Assembly: GCF_000372745.1 (NCBI RefSeq)
Contig: NZ_KB889680.1
Location: 397-64,396, forward strand
DNA length: 64,000 nucleotides
Direction of reading: 5' to 3'
DNA from: Embleya scabrispora DSM 41855
GTDB taxonomy: Bacteria > Actinomycetota > Actinomycetes > Streptomycetales > Streptomycetaceae
The position numbers and the translations under genes were made by a program. The notes beneath the pieces are model-generated. The model was not told the origin of the DNA, did no database searches, and was given only the letters and a program-made list of their open reading frames with translations. Shown here piece by piece: positions 1-8,146 of this stretch. How positions within the stretch are numbered: position 1 is the stretch's first letter; every line of letters starts with the position of its first letter.

Positions 1-443
1 CGATGCGAGTCGACCTTGTCCACGACCGGGAGCTTGGCCTTGGACGTGGCCTCGGCGGCGCCGGCCGTGACGGTCGGCTGGGTGGTGACCGATATGCGCG
101 CTTCGGTGGAGGACTGGGTCGCCCGCACCCGGCCCTTCCCGTCGGCCAGTACCACGGCGTCCCCGCCGACGACCGGGAGGCCGCGGTAGGTGCGCTGGTA
201 CGCGACCGAGAACAGGTCGGCGACCCACGGGGTCACGACCTGGCGTTCGTACTGCTCGTCGGGCCCCTTGGCGAGACTGTCCAGGCCGCTTGCGGCCGCC
301 CGGTCGGCGGCGGATACCGCGAGTGCCTGGGAGTTGGCGGGGGGAGGGGAGGGGTCGGCGGCGGCCGAGGGTCCGGCCGCGCCGATTGCCAAACCGGCGA
401 GCATGGCCAGGACGGTCCCGGCCGTGGTCGTTCTGCGATTCAT
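1..443 (-). CDS. Secreted M4 (thermolysin-like) metallopeptidase, N-terminal part
   Basis: The gene reads leftward and is cut by the window edge, so only about 147 residues are visible. The start is the ATG at 443, preceded by AAGGAG at a good distance. The protein opens with MNRRTTTAG and a hydrophobic stretch ending in an Ala-rich cleavage site, which is a Sec signal peptide. The next part, with [20 protein letters not shown] and [13 protein letters not shown], matches the FTP propeptide that precedes thermolysin-family zinc proteases in Streptomyces. The catalytic HExxH domain lies outside the window, so the M4 call rests on the propeptide alone. The product is probably an extracellular endopeptidase made as a zymogen. 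Confidence 0.7.
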   Translation of the reverse strand, partial: MNRRTTTAGTVLAMLAGLAIGAAGPSAAADPSPPPANSQALAVSAADRAAASGLDSLAKGPDEQYERQVVTPWVADLFSVAYQRTYRGLPVVGGDAVVLADGKGRVRATQSSTEARISVTTQPTVTAGAAEATSKAKLPVVDKVDSH

Positions 444-755
444 CGAGGCTCCTTGGGTGGAAGGCAGACCTCGACCACGACGCCGGCATGCGCCGCGTAC
501 GCCTCGTGAGCGACGCGGGCGACCGTGCAGGCCGGGTTCGTGCCCGAGCGAGCGAAACACTCACACGGGGTTGGGGACTTGGTGAAGTGATCGGCAACGG
601 CCGGCAAATTCTGGCAAACGCCAAGCAGACCCCGGGAGTCGCGGGAGTGCCGGGTCAACCGATCGGGCGGCCCTTCGCTGAATTCCGGTGCCTGTTCCGG
701 GGTTTGTCCGACCGCATTTCGACAGAGAGGGGCGGGAGTCGCGCCGACCCGCCTC
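444..755. other. Intergenic, promoter side of the M4 peptidase
   Basis: This 312-bp gap lies between the M4 peptidase, which starts at 443 and reads left, and the end of the XRE regulator at 756. Open frames crossing it have no coding character that I recognise. I see a short repeated GGCAA pattern near 590-620 but no clear promoter or terminator. Confidence 0.4.
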
Positions 756-2183
756 TCAGTGACCGGGCATCTGCTCCAACAGGTCGCGGACCTCGGGCAG
801 ATCGCTCCAATGCCGGCTCAGACGCCGGCGCAGACTCATCAGTTCCCGATTCGTGGTGGCCGTGCCCAGGCCCGCCGCCTCGTGCACCACCGGCGCGGCG
901 GCGAGCACCGCCGCGTCCGGTTGGCCGGCGCACGCGAGCGCGTCCGCGAGGCGCACCGTGAGCAACACCCGCGCCGGTCGCATCGACACCGGCAACAGGT
1001 CGAGCGCCGCCTGTACCGACCGGACCGCCGAGCGCGCCGAGGGGAGGTCGCCGGTGCGCGCGGCCAGGTCGCGCAGCGCGCCGCCGATGGTGGCCTCCAT
1101 CCGCAGCCGGCCGGCCAGCCCGGTCAACCACGGCGCCTCGGCCCGGTCGCGTTCGTCGAAGCGGTTCACCTGTCGATGCGCGGTGGTGATGCGCCGGCGA
1201 CACTCGGCGATGTCGCCGTCGAGCGCGTGGCCGCGCGCCTGGTACAGCTGGGCCAGCGTGGTGATCCAGGCCCGGCCGGGGTCCACCGCTTCCAGGGCGC
1301 GGGCATAGGCCAGCGCCGCCGCCGCGTCGCCGTCCAGACGGGCCAGCGAGCACACGTCGCCGAGCAACGACGCGCGGGCGCCCGGGCTCTCGCACACGTC
1401 GGCCCAGTTGAGCCCGCGGTCGTACCAGGCCATGCCGATCACGCTCTGCCCCTGCTGCATCCGGAACCGACCGGCCAACTGGGCGTAGTCGGCGGCCAGG
1501 CGCAACTGCGCGTGCGGCGAGCGGCCGTGCGCGTTGAGCGATTCGGCCCAACTGACGATCCGGCGCAGCACGTACTCGACCGAGCCGACCAGCCCGGTGG
1601 TGGCGCCGCCGTGCAGACCGGCCTGGGTGTAGCCGCCGAGCAGGGCGGTGAGCACGTGTACGACGTCCGGATCGACGCCCGCGGGGTTGTTCCCGTCGAT
1701 AGCGCCCAGGATGGTGAGCGCGTCGGCGTACGGCGGCACCTCGCACTCGTGGCAGCCGTCCTTGCCGTGCAGCGGGCAGGGCAGCCCGTGGTACGGCAAC
1801 CGGTCGGGCCAGAACCGGTCGGCCAGCGGCGCGAGGCCGGCGGGCGCCTCGCCGCCGGGAATCACCGAGAAGTGGGTGCGGTGCAGAGCGGGCGGCGGAA
1901 TCGATCGGCTCGTCAACAGCGCGGACAGGTCCCCGCCGGTGTCCAGGAGATCGTCGAGTCGGCGCGGTAGACCGGCGGGCGGCTCGCGCAGGCCGGCCTC
2001 CAGCTTGCTGATCAGGCTGTGGTGGTAGCCGACCCGTAGCCCGAGCTGCTGCTGCGTCATTCCCGCGAGGCGGCGCCGGGTCCGCAGGGTGCGGCCGAAC
2101 TCCGCCCACAACGGTGTCGACGCGACCTTTAGCGGTGGGGACGCGACCTTTGTGGTGACGGGCGCGTTCGGGAGCCTGTTCAC
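756..2183 (-). CDS. XRE-family helix-turn-helix transcriptional regulator
   Basis: A 475-aa cytoplasmic regulator. Residues of about 24-80 form a Cro/C1-type HTH (TLRTRRRLAGMTQQQLGLRV, then SLISKLEAG). The remaining 390 residues are Ala-rich helical sequence resembling the TPR-like sensor region of the large Streptomyces XRE regulators. A short cysteine patch (CPLHGKDGCHECE) near residue 140 could bind a metal. The GTG at 2183 has GGGAGGA six bases upstream and is taken as the start. The first 23 residues contain a near repeat, KVASPPL/KVASTPL, from a 21-bp DNA duplication, so a later start is possible. The gene stands alone; target and ligand are unknown. Confidence 0.8.
   Translation of the reverse strand: MNRLPNAPVTTKVASPPLKVASTPLWAEFGRTLRTRRRLAGMTQQQLGLRVGYHHSLISKLEAGLREPPAGLPRRLDDLLDTGGDLSALLTSRSIPPPALHRTHFSVIPGGEAPAGLAPLADRFWPDRLPYHGLPCPLHGKDGCHECEVPPYADALTILGAIDGNNPAGVDPDVVHVLTALLGGYTQAGLHGGATTGLVGSVEYVLRRIVSWAESLNAHGRSPHAQLRLAADYAQLAGRFRMQQGQSVIGMAWYDRGLNWADVCESPGARASLLGDVCSLARLDGDAAAALAYARALEAVDPGRAWITTLAQLYQARGHALDGDIAECRRRITTAHRQVNRFDERDRAEAPWLTGLAGRLRMEATIGGALRDLAARTGDLPSARSAVRSVQAALDLLPVSMRPARVLLTVRLADALACAGQPDAAVLAAAPVVHEAAGLGTATTNRELMSLRRRLSRHWSDLPEVRDLLEQMPGH
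2119..2151. repeat. 12-bp direct repeat, 21-bp period, at the start of the XRE gene
   Basis: GACGCGACCTTT occurs at 2119-2130 and exactly again at 2140-2151. The copies are 21 bp apart, about two helical turns, so a protein could read both on one face. They lie inside the first codons of the regulator, which would fit autoregulation or a start codon further downstream than the one annotated. Confidence 0.45.
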
Positions 2184-2467
2184 GTTCGTCCTCCCCGAGT
2201 AACTCCGGATGGTCGACGGTTGGTCACTGCCCGGAGCAGGGTGACAGACGACGGTGGGGGTTGTCTGCGGTGGAACGAGTCATTCCGCTTTTGCCGGACG
2301 GGTGCCGGATGGGGGTACGCGGCTGGAACCCGACCTGACACGATGTGACATATCACCCCGCATTACCCGGCTCGACCTCGGACGGCGGTCGTGGACTGTG
2401 CTTGCGGCCGGGACTGCGCGAGACTTGCCATACCGGTAGCACTCACCCCTTCCTTTGCTGAGGCAAT

Positions 2468-2725
2468 ATGCGCTGCACGATCGCTGGCCAGTCCTTCCAC
2501 CTGCAGATGAACGAGGTGGAGCGCGCGATGAGCGGGGTCAAGCCCGACCCGATCACCGGCGAATCGGTCCGTATCGGGCGCCGTACCTATCCGGTCAAGC
2601 AGGTGGGATCGGTGGTCACGGGACAACTTCCGCGTGATTTCAGCGCGGCGGAGGTCTCGCGGGCGCTGACGAAGCTCGGGTTCACCGTTTTGCCGGCGGC
2701 TCCGCCGGCTCCGCCGGAGCTCTGA
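2468..2725 (+). CDS. SCO5918-family small protein
   Basis: An 85-aa protein starting MRCTIAGQSFHLQMNEVERA. The block ESVRIGRRTYPVKQVGSVVT followed by RRDFSA-like sequence (LPRDFSAAEVSRALTKLGF) is characteristic of the small conserved actinobacterial family whose S. coelicolor member is SCO5918. The start is the ATG at 2468, with TGAGGCA just upstream. The biochemical function of the family is not known to me; relatives often sit beside cold-shock or RNA-helicase genes, but neither is present here. The tail is a Pro/Ala run (PAAPPAPPEL). It is cytoplasmic and has its own promoter region, apart from the neighbours. Confidence 0.75.
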   Translation: MRCTIAGQSFHLQMNEVERAMSGVKPDPITGESVRIGRRTYPVKQVGSVVTGQLPRDFSAAEVSRALTKLGFTVLPAAPPAPPEL

Positions 2726-2893
2726 TCCGGCTCTGATTCGGTTCTGATCCGGCTCCGGTCCTTCGGGGTCTTTCCGGGTCTTTCGGCTCGAATGTCGGCC
2801 GGGCGGTGATTGCCCGGCCGGCGCTCGCCGGCTTGTCGGGTGCGCGGCGACTCCAAGGGTTCGCCGACCTCTCGGGTGCCGGGCGGCGTCGCG

Positions 2894-3388
2894 TCAGGCG
2901 CTGGGCGTGGCCCGGCGGGGCAGGCCGTCGAGGAGGCCGCCTCGGGCGCCCGGGCCGGCCGAGGCGCGCAGGTCGTGCGAGGTCAGCGGTTCGCCGCAGT
3001 GTGAGCAGACGTGTACGGCCGTGGTGGGTTGGCCGCAGTGGGTGTGCGTGACGATCAGCGGCGGGCCGTCCGGTGCGGCCCATTGGTCGCCCCACTGACG
3101 CATCGCGTTGAGTACCGGCCACAATGTGCGGCCCTTGTCGGTCAGTCGGTAGTCGTAGCGCGCCGGCTTGTCCTGGTACGCCTCGCGGATCAGGACGCCG
3201 TGCTCGATCAGGTGTTCCAGCCGCTGGGTGAGCACGTTGCGGGAGATGCCCAGCCGCTCGTGGAAGTCGTCGAAGCGGGTCACGCCCAGGAAGGCGTCCC
3301 GCACGATCAGCATCGTCCACCACTCTCCGGCCACCTCCAGGAACTGGGCGACCGAGCAGGGCATCTCCTGGAAACTCTTCCGACGCAT
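2894..3388 (-). CDS. HxlR-family transcriptional regulator
   Basis: A 164-aa winged-helix regulator. The HxlR core is clear: CSVAQFLEVAGEWWTMLIVR, FDDFHERLGISRNVLTQRL and the wing YDYRLTDKGRTLWPVL. The C-terminal extension has HTHCG...HVCSHCGEPL, a possible zinc-binding Cys/His knuckle common in the longer HxlR proteins. It is divergent from the MFS exporter at 3499, and the shared 110 bp holds two dyads. The usual arrangement is a repressor that controls the exporter and itself. The inducer is unknown. Confidence 0.88.
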   Translation of the reverse strand: MRRKSFQEMPCSVAQFLEVAGEWWTMLIVRDAFLGVTRFDDFHERLGISRNVLTQRLEHLIEHGVLIREAYQDKPARYDYRLTDKGRTLWPVLNAMRQWGDQWAAPDGPPLIVTHTHCGQPTTAVHVCSHCGEPLTSHDLRASAGPGARGGLLDGLPRRATPSA

Positions 3389-3420
3389 GGCGCCATCCTA
3401 ACCGGCGAGTCCTTTTATGG

Positions 3421-3482
3421 AACTCAGTGAGTTGCATTATAGAACTTAGCGGCTCTACCTTGAGTTTCGTCATAGAACTCAA
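3421..3482. promoter_or_regulatory. Two dyad operators between the HxlR and MFS genes
   Basis: AACTCAGTGAGTT at 3421-3433 is a perfect palindrome. TTGAGTT at 3460-3466 and AACTCAA at 3476-3482 form a perfect 7-bp inverted repeat around a 9-bp spacer. Both share the half-site AACTCA, and a third degenerate copy (AGAACTTAG) lies between them. The region is AT-rich against its surroundings and sits immediately before the exporter start, as expected for HxlR repressor sites. Confidence 0.65.
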
Positions 3483-3498
3483 CTGAGGGGACGCCGTC

Positions 3499-5013
3499 AT
3501 GGCCAGTACCGATCCGGATCACCCGCCACGCGCCCTCGCCGCAGTCCTGGTCTGCGCGGGCGTCGTGCTCGTCAACCTCGACCTGTTCATCGTCAACGTG
3601 GCGATGCCGTCGCTGGCCGAGACCTGGTCGCACGCCTCGCTCGCCGACCTGTCCTGGGTGCTCAACGCCTACACCGTGGTATTCGCCGCGCTCCTGGTCC
3701 CGGCCGGCCGACTGTCCGACCGGATCGGTCATCGACGGGCGTTTCTGGCCGGAATCGCGGTGTTCACCGTGGCGTCCGCGCTGTGCGCCGCGTCGCCGAC
3801 GCTCGCCGTCCTGGTGATCGCCCGCCTCGCCCAGGCGGTCGGCGCCGCGTTGCTGATGCCCGCGTCGCTCGGCCTGCTGCTCACCTCCTATCCGCCCGAA
3901 CGGCGCGGCGCGGTGATCCGTGCGTGGGCCGCGATCGGCGGACTCGCCGCCGCGCTCGGGCCGATCCTGGGCGGGCTGCTGCTCGAACCCGGTTGGCGCT
4001 GGGTCTTCCTGGTCAACCTGCCGATCGGCGTGCTCACGCTGGTACTCGGCGCGCGTCGGCTGCCCGACCCGGCGCCCACCGACCGGGGGCCGCTGCCCGA
4101 CCTGCTCGGCGCCGCGTTGTTGACCGTGGCGATCGGCGCACTGTCGCTGGGCGTGGTGCGCGCGCCGGACTGGGGCTGGTCGTCCGGTCGTACGCTCGGC
4201 GTCTGGGTGCTCACCCTGCTGTTCGTGGCCGGCTTCCTGCTGCGTAACGGGCGCCATCCGCGTCCGGTGGTCGAGGGCGCACTGGTGCGCAACCGCACCT
4301 ACGCGGTGTCCGGCATCGCCAACATCCTGTTCGGGATCGCGTTCGCCGGGATGCTGATCTCCGGCACGATGTGGATGCAGACCGTGTGGGGCTGGAGCGC
4401 GCTGCGCACCGGGCTGGGCACCGTGCCCGGGCCGCTGTGTGTGCCGTTCGTGACCATCGCGGCCGGCCGCTGCGTGGCCCGCTTCGGACCCGGGCCGCTG
4501 GTGGTGGTCGGCGGGCTCTCGTTCAGCGCGGGCCTGGGGTGGTGGATCGCGCGGCTCGAACCGCACGCGCACTACGCGAGCGACCTGCTGCCCGGCTCGA
4601 TCCTCACCGGCATCGGCGTCGGTCTGATCCTGCCCACGTTGATCGCCACCGCGACCGGCGCACTGACCCCGGATCGGTTCGCCACCGGCTCGGGAGTGAT
4701 CACCATGCTGCGTCAGGTCGGCGCGGCGCTCGGCGTCGCGGTGTTCGTCGCGGCGGTGGGCGCGCCGGCCACGCTCGACGGGTACGACCGGGCCTGGTAC
4801 ATCCTCGGCGCCGCGACCTTGCTCACCGCGGCGGCTGCGCTGTTCTTGCCGCGGCCGGGGCGGGATGCGGGGGCGGGGGCGGTAATGGCCGGGGCTTCGG
4901 AGGCTGCCGGGGATTCGGAAGGTTCGCCGGCTTCGGGAGCCTCGGTGCCATCGGCGGCGGGTTCGACGGTGGCCGGGGCGTCCGGGGTGGCGAGGGCGAT
5001 GCCGGGCTCGTGA
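3499..5013 (+). CDS. MFS drug exporter, DHA2 (EmrB/QacA) family
   Basis: A 504-aa integral membrane protein with about 14 hydrophobic segments. The motifs of the 14-helix drug:H+ antiporters are present: LDLFIVNVAMPSL in helix 1, WVLNAYTVVFAALLVPAGRL and the loop RLSDRIGHRRAF (motif A), and LGPILGGLLLEPGWRWVFLV (motif C region). The start ATG follows a purine-rich GAGGGGA. The last 55 residues are an Ala/Gly/Ser-rich tail (SEAAGDSEGSPASG) beyond the final helix, likely cytoplasmic and disordered. The divergent HxlR gene points to substrate-induced expression. Export of a toxic small molecule is inferred; the substrate is unknown. Confidence 0.88.
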   Translation: MASTDPDHPPRALAAVLVCAGVVLVNLDLFIVNVAMPSLAETWSHASLADLSWVLNAYTVVFAALLVPAGRLSDRIGHRRAFLAGIAVFTVASALCAASPTLAVLVIARLAQAVGAALLMPASLGLLLTSYPPERRGAVIRAWAAIGGLAAALGPILGGLLLEPGWRWVFLVNLPIGVLTLVLGARRLPDPAPTDRGPLPDLLGAALLTVAIGALSLGVVRAPDWGWSSGRTLGVWVLTLLFVAGFLLRNGRHPRPVVEGALVRNRTYAVSGIANILFGIAFAGMLISGTMWMQTVWGWSALRTGLGTVPGPLCVPFVTIAAGRCVARFGPGPLVVVGGLSFSAGLGWWIARLEPHAHYASDLLPGSILTGIGVGLILPTLIATATGALTPDRFATGSGVITMLRQVGAALGVAVFVAAVGAPATLDGYDRAWYILGAATLLTAAAALFLPRPGRDAGAGAVMAGASEAAGDSEGSPASGASVPSAAGSTVAGASGVARAMPGS

Positions 5014-5131
5014 GCGGTGGTGGCGGGAAGGCCCCGCCGGGGCGCACGGCTCGGGAGCCCGGGGCCCGGGGCCGGCTTGGTGATGTCGTGGCCGGGAAGC
5101 GGTGGAGGGCCCGGCCGCGGCATCGGGTCGG

Positions 5132-5728
5132 TCAGGAGTCCTTCGCCGCCTTGGCGGCCTTTGCCGCGCGCTTGGCCTCCTGCTTGTGGGCCCGGACCTT
5201 GGCCAACGACTCGGGGCCGGTGATGTCGGCCACCGACCGATGCGAGCCGACCTCGCCGTAGCCGCCGGCGGCCTCGCGCCAACCCTTCGGAGCCACGCCG
5301 TACTGCTTGCCGAGCAGGGCCAGGAAGATCTGCGCCTTCTGCTTCCCGAAGCCGGGCAACTCCTGGAGACGCCTGAGCAACTCCGTGCCGGTCGCCGCGT
5401 CGGCCCACACGGCGCTCGCCTCGCCGTCGTAGTGCTCGACCAGGTACCGGCACAACTGCTGCACACGGTTCGCCATCGACCCGGGGTAACGGTGTACGGC
5501 GGGCTTGGTGGACAGGAGTTCGGCGAACCCGTCCGGGTCGTACTCGGCGATCTCGTGTGCGTCCAGGTCGGTGCGGCCCAGGCGTTGAGCGATCGTGTAC
5601 GGGCCGGCGAAGGCCCATTCCATCGGGATCTGCTGATCCAGGAGCATGCCGACCAGCGCCGCCAACGCACTGCGTCCGAGCAATTCGTCCGCCTCGGCCT
5701 GCTGGGCGAGGTGCACCTTCGTATTCAT
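5132..5728 (-). CDS. HhH-GPD-type base-excision DNA repair protein
   Basis: A 198-aa protein starting MNTKVHLAQQAEADELLGRS. It carries an EndoIII/AlkA-like helical fold with the hairpin LQELPGFGKQKAQIFLALLG, then a lysine/alanine-rich tail (KRAAKAAKAAK) suited to DNA contact. Length and sequence match the small actinobacterial HhH-GPD proteins annotated as DNA glycosylase-like. The canonical glycosylase catalytic Lys and Asp pair is not obvious, so the substrate cannot be assigned. The frame stays open upstream, but the ATG at 5728 is where family similarity begins. It converges on the MFS gene. Confidence 0.75.
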   Translation of the reverse strand: MNTKVHLAQQAEADELLGRSALAALVGMLLDQQIPMEWAFAGPYTIAQRLGRTDLDAHEIAEYDPDGFAELLSTKPAVHRYPGSMANRVQQLCRYLVEHYDGEASAVWADAATGTELLRRLQELPGFGKQKAQIFLALLGKQYGVAPKGWREAAGGYGEVGSHRSVADITGPESLAKVRAHKQEAKRAAKAAKAAKDS

Positions 5729-5838
5729 CCCTCGATGATCTCCCGCCGGGCGCCGGACGCGCACTCGGACTCGCCGATGCCGCCCCGAGCGGGGTTCGCG
5801 CGCGCGGCGGGCCCGCGGGCGCCGTGCCGCCGGTGGGT

Positions 5839-6100
5839 TCAGTGGCTGCCGGCGCGCGGTACGACCAGGCCCGACTCGTACGCGATGACCACCGCCTGGA
5901 CCCGGTCGCGCAGGCCCAGTCGGCGCAACACCCGGCTCACGTGCGACTTGACCGTCTCCTCGCCGACCACCAGGCGCGCGGCGATCTCCGCGTTCGACAG
6001 GCCCTCGGCGACCAGGCGCAGCACGTCGACCTCCCGGGGAGTGAGGTCGGCCAGACCCGGCGGGGCCGGTCGCGGTCGCAGGCGGGTGAACTCGCCGCGG
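5839..6100 (-). pseudogene. Remnant of a NarL/LuxR-type response regulator (HTH end only)
   Basis: The frame ending at 5839 encodes a complete Lux[24 protein letters not shown], then [20 protein letters not shown]. The short upstream part [12 protein letters not shown] looks like the linker that normally joins it to a receiver domain. Beyond about 6100 the frame runs into the neighbouring serine-hydrolase region and no receiver domain (DD...D...K) is found on this strand. I read it as the 3' end of a response-regulator gene whose 5' two thirds were lost by deletion. A frameshifted intact gene is excluded, since other frames upstream show no receiver either. Confidence 0.6.
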
Positions 6101-6173
6101 CGGCACTGGCTCTGGGCATGTCGCGGTTCGCACGGCGGGACGCGTGAGGGTGGGAAGTGGCGGCCGGTCGGGC

Positions 6174-6995
6174 TCAGTTCGGGGTGTTCGGCGTGCCGGT
6201 CACGGTGGCGGTGGCTGCCCGGGCCACCGTTTCGAGTTGGGTGATGCCGGTGGGCATGGATTGTTGGTTGTCGGAGAGGACGGCGATCAGGAGGGGGCGG
6301 CCGGCGTGGGTGATGTGGGCGATGCTGTTGATCACCCACAGGCCGGTGGCGTCCCGGGGGAGCCAGCCGTTTTTGAGGGCCGGGGTGGTGCCGGAGTCGG
6401 CGGCGGCGGATACGCCCCAGGTCTGGCCGGCTTCGACGGCAGTCATCAGGTCGGCCAGGTAGGCGCGGGAGGCGGCGTCGAGTGGGGAGCCGCCGACGGT
6501 GATCGCGTCGAGCAGGCGGACCTGGTCGGCGGCGGTGGTTCGGGTCAAGCCCCAGGAGCGGCCGGTCGGTTCGGTGTCGGTCAGGCCCAGGGCGCTGTTG
6601 GCGGTGCGGAGGCCGGCGGCGCCGCCGATGGCGGACCACAGGGTGTCGGCGGCGTCGTTGTCGCTGTGTTCGATCATGGCGGCCGCGGTGGATCGTTCGG
6701 TGGTGGTCAGGGTGCGGTGTTCCTGTTGGGCCTGGAGGAGGAGCGCGGCCAGGATGTCCACCTTCACGATGCTGGCGGTGACGTGGAAGCGGTCCGCGTT
6801 GTAGCCGACGAGACGGCCGTCGCTCGGCCGGAGGATGGCCACCGACAGGTTGCCGGTGATCCCGGGCAGTGCGGCGGCGAGGGCGGATGCGGCCGAGGCA
6901 TCGGCGATGGCCGGGTGGACGGCGGGCCGCGGGTCGGCGCCACGGGCGACGTCGGTGCGGGCGTCGGTCGAGGTGGGGGTGTCCGACGGTGGCAA
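6174..6995 (-). CDS. Class A beta-lactamase-like serine hydrolase
   Basis: A 273-aa protein of the penicillin-binding serine hydrolase fold. The SxxK motif appears as [10 protein letters not shown], the SDN motif as [12 protein letters not shown], and the KTG position is KNG ([10 protein letters not shown]). The omega-loop glutamate expected in true class A beta-lactamases is not evident, so a non-lactamase esterase or PBP-like role is as likely. The first start codon in the frame is a TTG at 6995. No signal peptide follows it, although the frame upstream contains a short hydrophobic run (CATLLWPAV) that an unusual start would include. Export is therefore unresolved. Confidence 0.65.
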   Translation of the reverse strand: MPPSDTPTSTDARTDVARGADPRPAVHPAIADASAASALAAALPGITGNLSVAILRPSDGRLVGYNADRFHVTASIVKVDILAALLLQAQQEHRTLTTTERSTAAAMIEHSDNDAADTLWSAIGGAAGLRTANSALGLTDTEPTGRSWGLTRTTAADQVRLLDAITVGGSPLDAASRAYLADLMTAVEAGQTWGVSAAADSGTTPALKNGWLPRDATGLWVINSIAHITHAGRPLLIAVLSDNQQSMPTGITQLETVARAATATVTGTPNTPN

Positions 6996-7180
6996 GGCGG
7001 GCTCCGGGCTCTCGGGCGGTGCGGCCGTCGCGGTCGGCGCGGCGCGGAACGAGGCCGGCTCGGCGCGGTTGATGGAGACGGCCGGCCACAGCAGCGTCGC
7101 ACAGTGGAGTCCAGGGGAGTCCGGACGCGGCCGGGGCTGCTGCCGGTGGGTGGTGGCGGGGGGCCTGGGAGACTCGCCGG

Positions 7181-7981
7181 ATGTTGCGCTTTCGGTTCGT
7201 GCTGCGCCCGGTGACGGCGGTCCGGGTCTGGGGTGAGGATGCGCCTCGGTTGGGCTGGTTCATCCTGACGGACGGCTGGTACTCGATCGAACTGGGTGGC
7301 CACGAGCTGCTGCGCTACGCGGACGGCACACCGGGCCCGCAGGCGTCGGCGGCCGGGTGTGCCGAGGCGGGGGCGCCGCCCTGGGTCGACTACCACGTGG
7401 TCCGGTTGTGGGAGGACGTGGTCGACCTGATGCCGCGCGTCCTGGAGCCGGTGCCGCCGGATCTGCTCGACTTCGTGGCGGGCGGGCAACCGGACGCGAC
7501 CCGGCCCGCTGCGCCGGAGGTCGAGGCCGCGAGGTCCTGGCACGCGGGTCACGCGTTGCACATGGGCCACCTGAGCGCGTCGCCGGACATCCGGTTCCGG
7601 CGCACGCTCTCGGGCGGCGCCGACACCATGACCGTCACCTGGGCGCATCCCGCCGACCCGGACGACGACGACCCGATCGTGTTCACCGCCCCGCCGACCG
7701 GCCGGGTCACCCTCTCGACCGAGGCGTTCGTCGCCGCCGTGACCGCATTCGACCGTGAGCTGTTGGCCGCGATGGAGGAGCGGGTCGCCGGTTTCGAGGC
7801 GGTCGGCCCGCCCGCCGGGATCGACCTCGACCTGCGGCTGCTACGCCACGAACAGCACGACCGCGCGACGTGGTTGGACCGAGCGATGGCCCGCGGCGCC
7901 GAGACCGATTGGCCCGCCGTACGAGCGGGCGCCGCCGTGCTGCTCGGGCCGGCGGGCGAGTCGGCGCACTCGCCCGGGTGA
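7181..7981 (+). CDS. DUF5984-like protein
   Basis: A 266-aa soluble protein beginning [18 protein letters not shown], then [20 protein letters not shown]. This opening resembles the DUF5984 family, small actinobacterial proteins of unknown role. It has a conserved-looking Trp/Asp-rich middle ([15 protein letters not shown]) and a C-terminal helical part. No signal peptide, membrane segment or catalytic motif is visible. It is divergent from the serine hydrolase and stands alone. The family name is recalled from the sequence pattern only. Confidence 0.55.
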   Translation: MLRFRFVLRPVTAVRVWGEDAPRLGWFILTDGWYSIELGGHELLRYADGTPGPQASAAGCAEAGAPPWVDYHVVRLWEDVVDLMPRVLEPVPPDLLDFVAGGQPDATRPAAPEVEAARSWHAGHALHMGHLSASPDIRFRRTLSGGADTMTVTWAHPADPDDDDPIVFTAPPTGRVTLSTEAFVAAVTAFDRELLAAMEERVAGFEAVGPPAGIDLDLRLLRHEQHDRATWLDRAMARGAETDWPAVRAGAAVLLGPAGESAHSPG

Positions 7982-8146
7982 TGTCGACGCCGGGCTCAGG
8001 GCCGACGCGCGCTCCGGCCCACTCGCAGGACGCGCGAGCGGACGACGACGATGTGCCGGGCATACGGCCCTCTTCGACCCGCAATCTACTCGAGAGTAAT
8101 GTCTGCCTTCCGGAAAATCACACCGCGTGCCCGGCATGATCGGACC

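Noticed and set aside
3424-5670. 748-aa minus-strand open frame across the MFS gene
   Set aside because: Arg/Gly/His-rich low-complexity translation with no family features; it is the shadow of the exporter and DNA-repair genes in GC-rich DNA.
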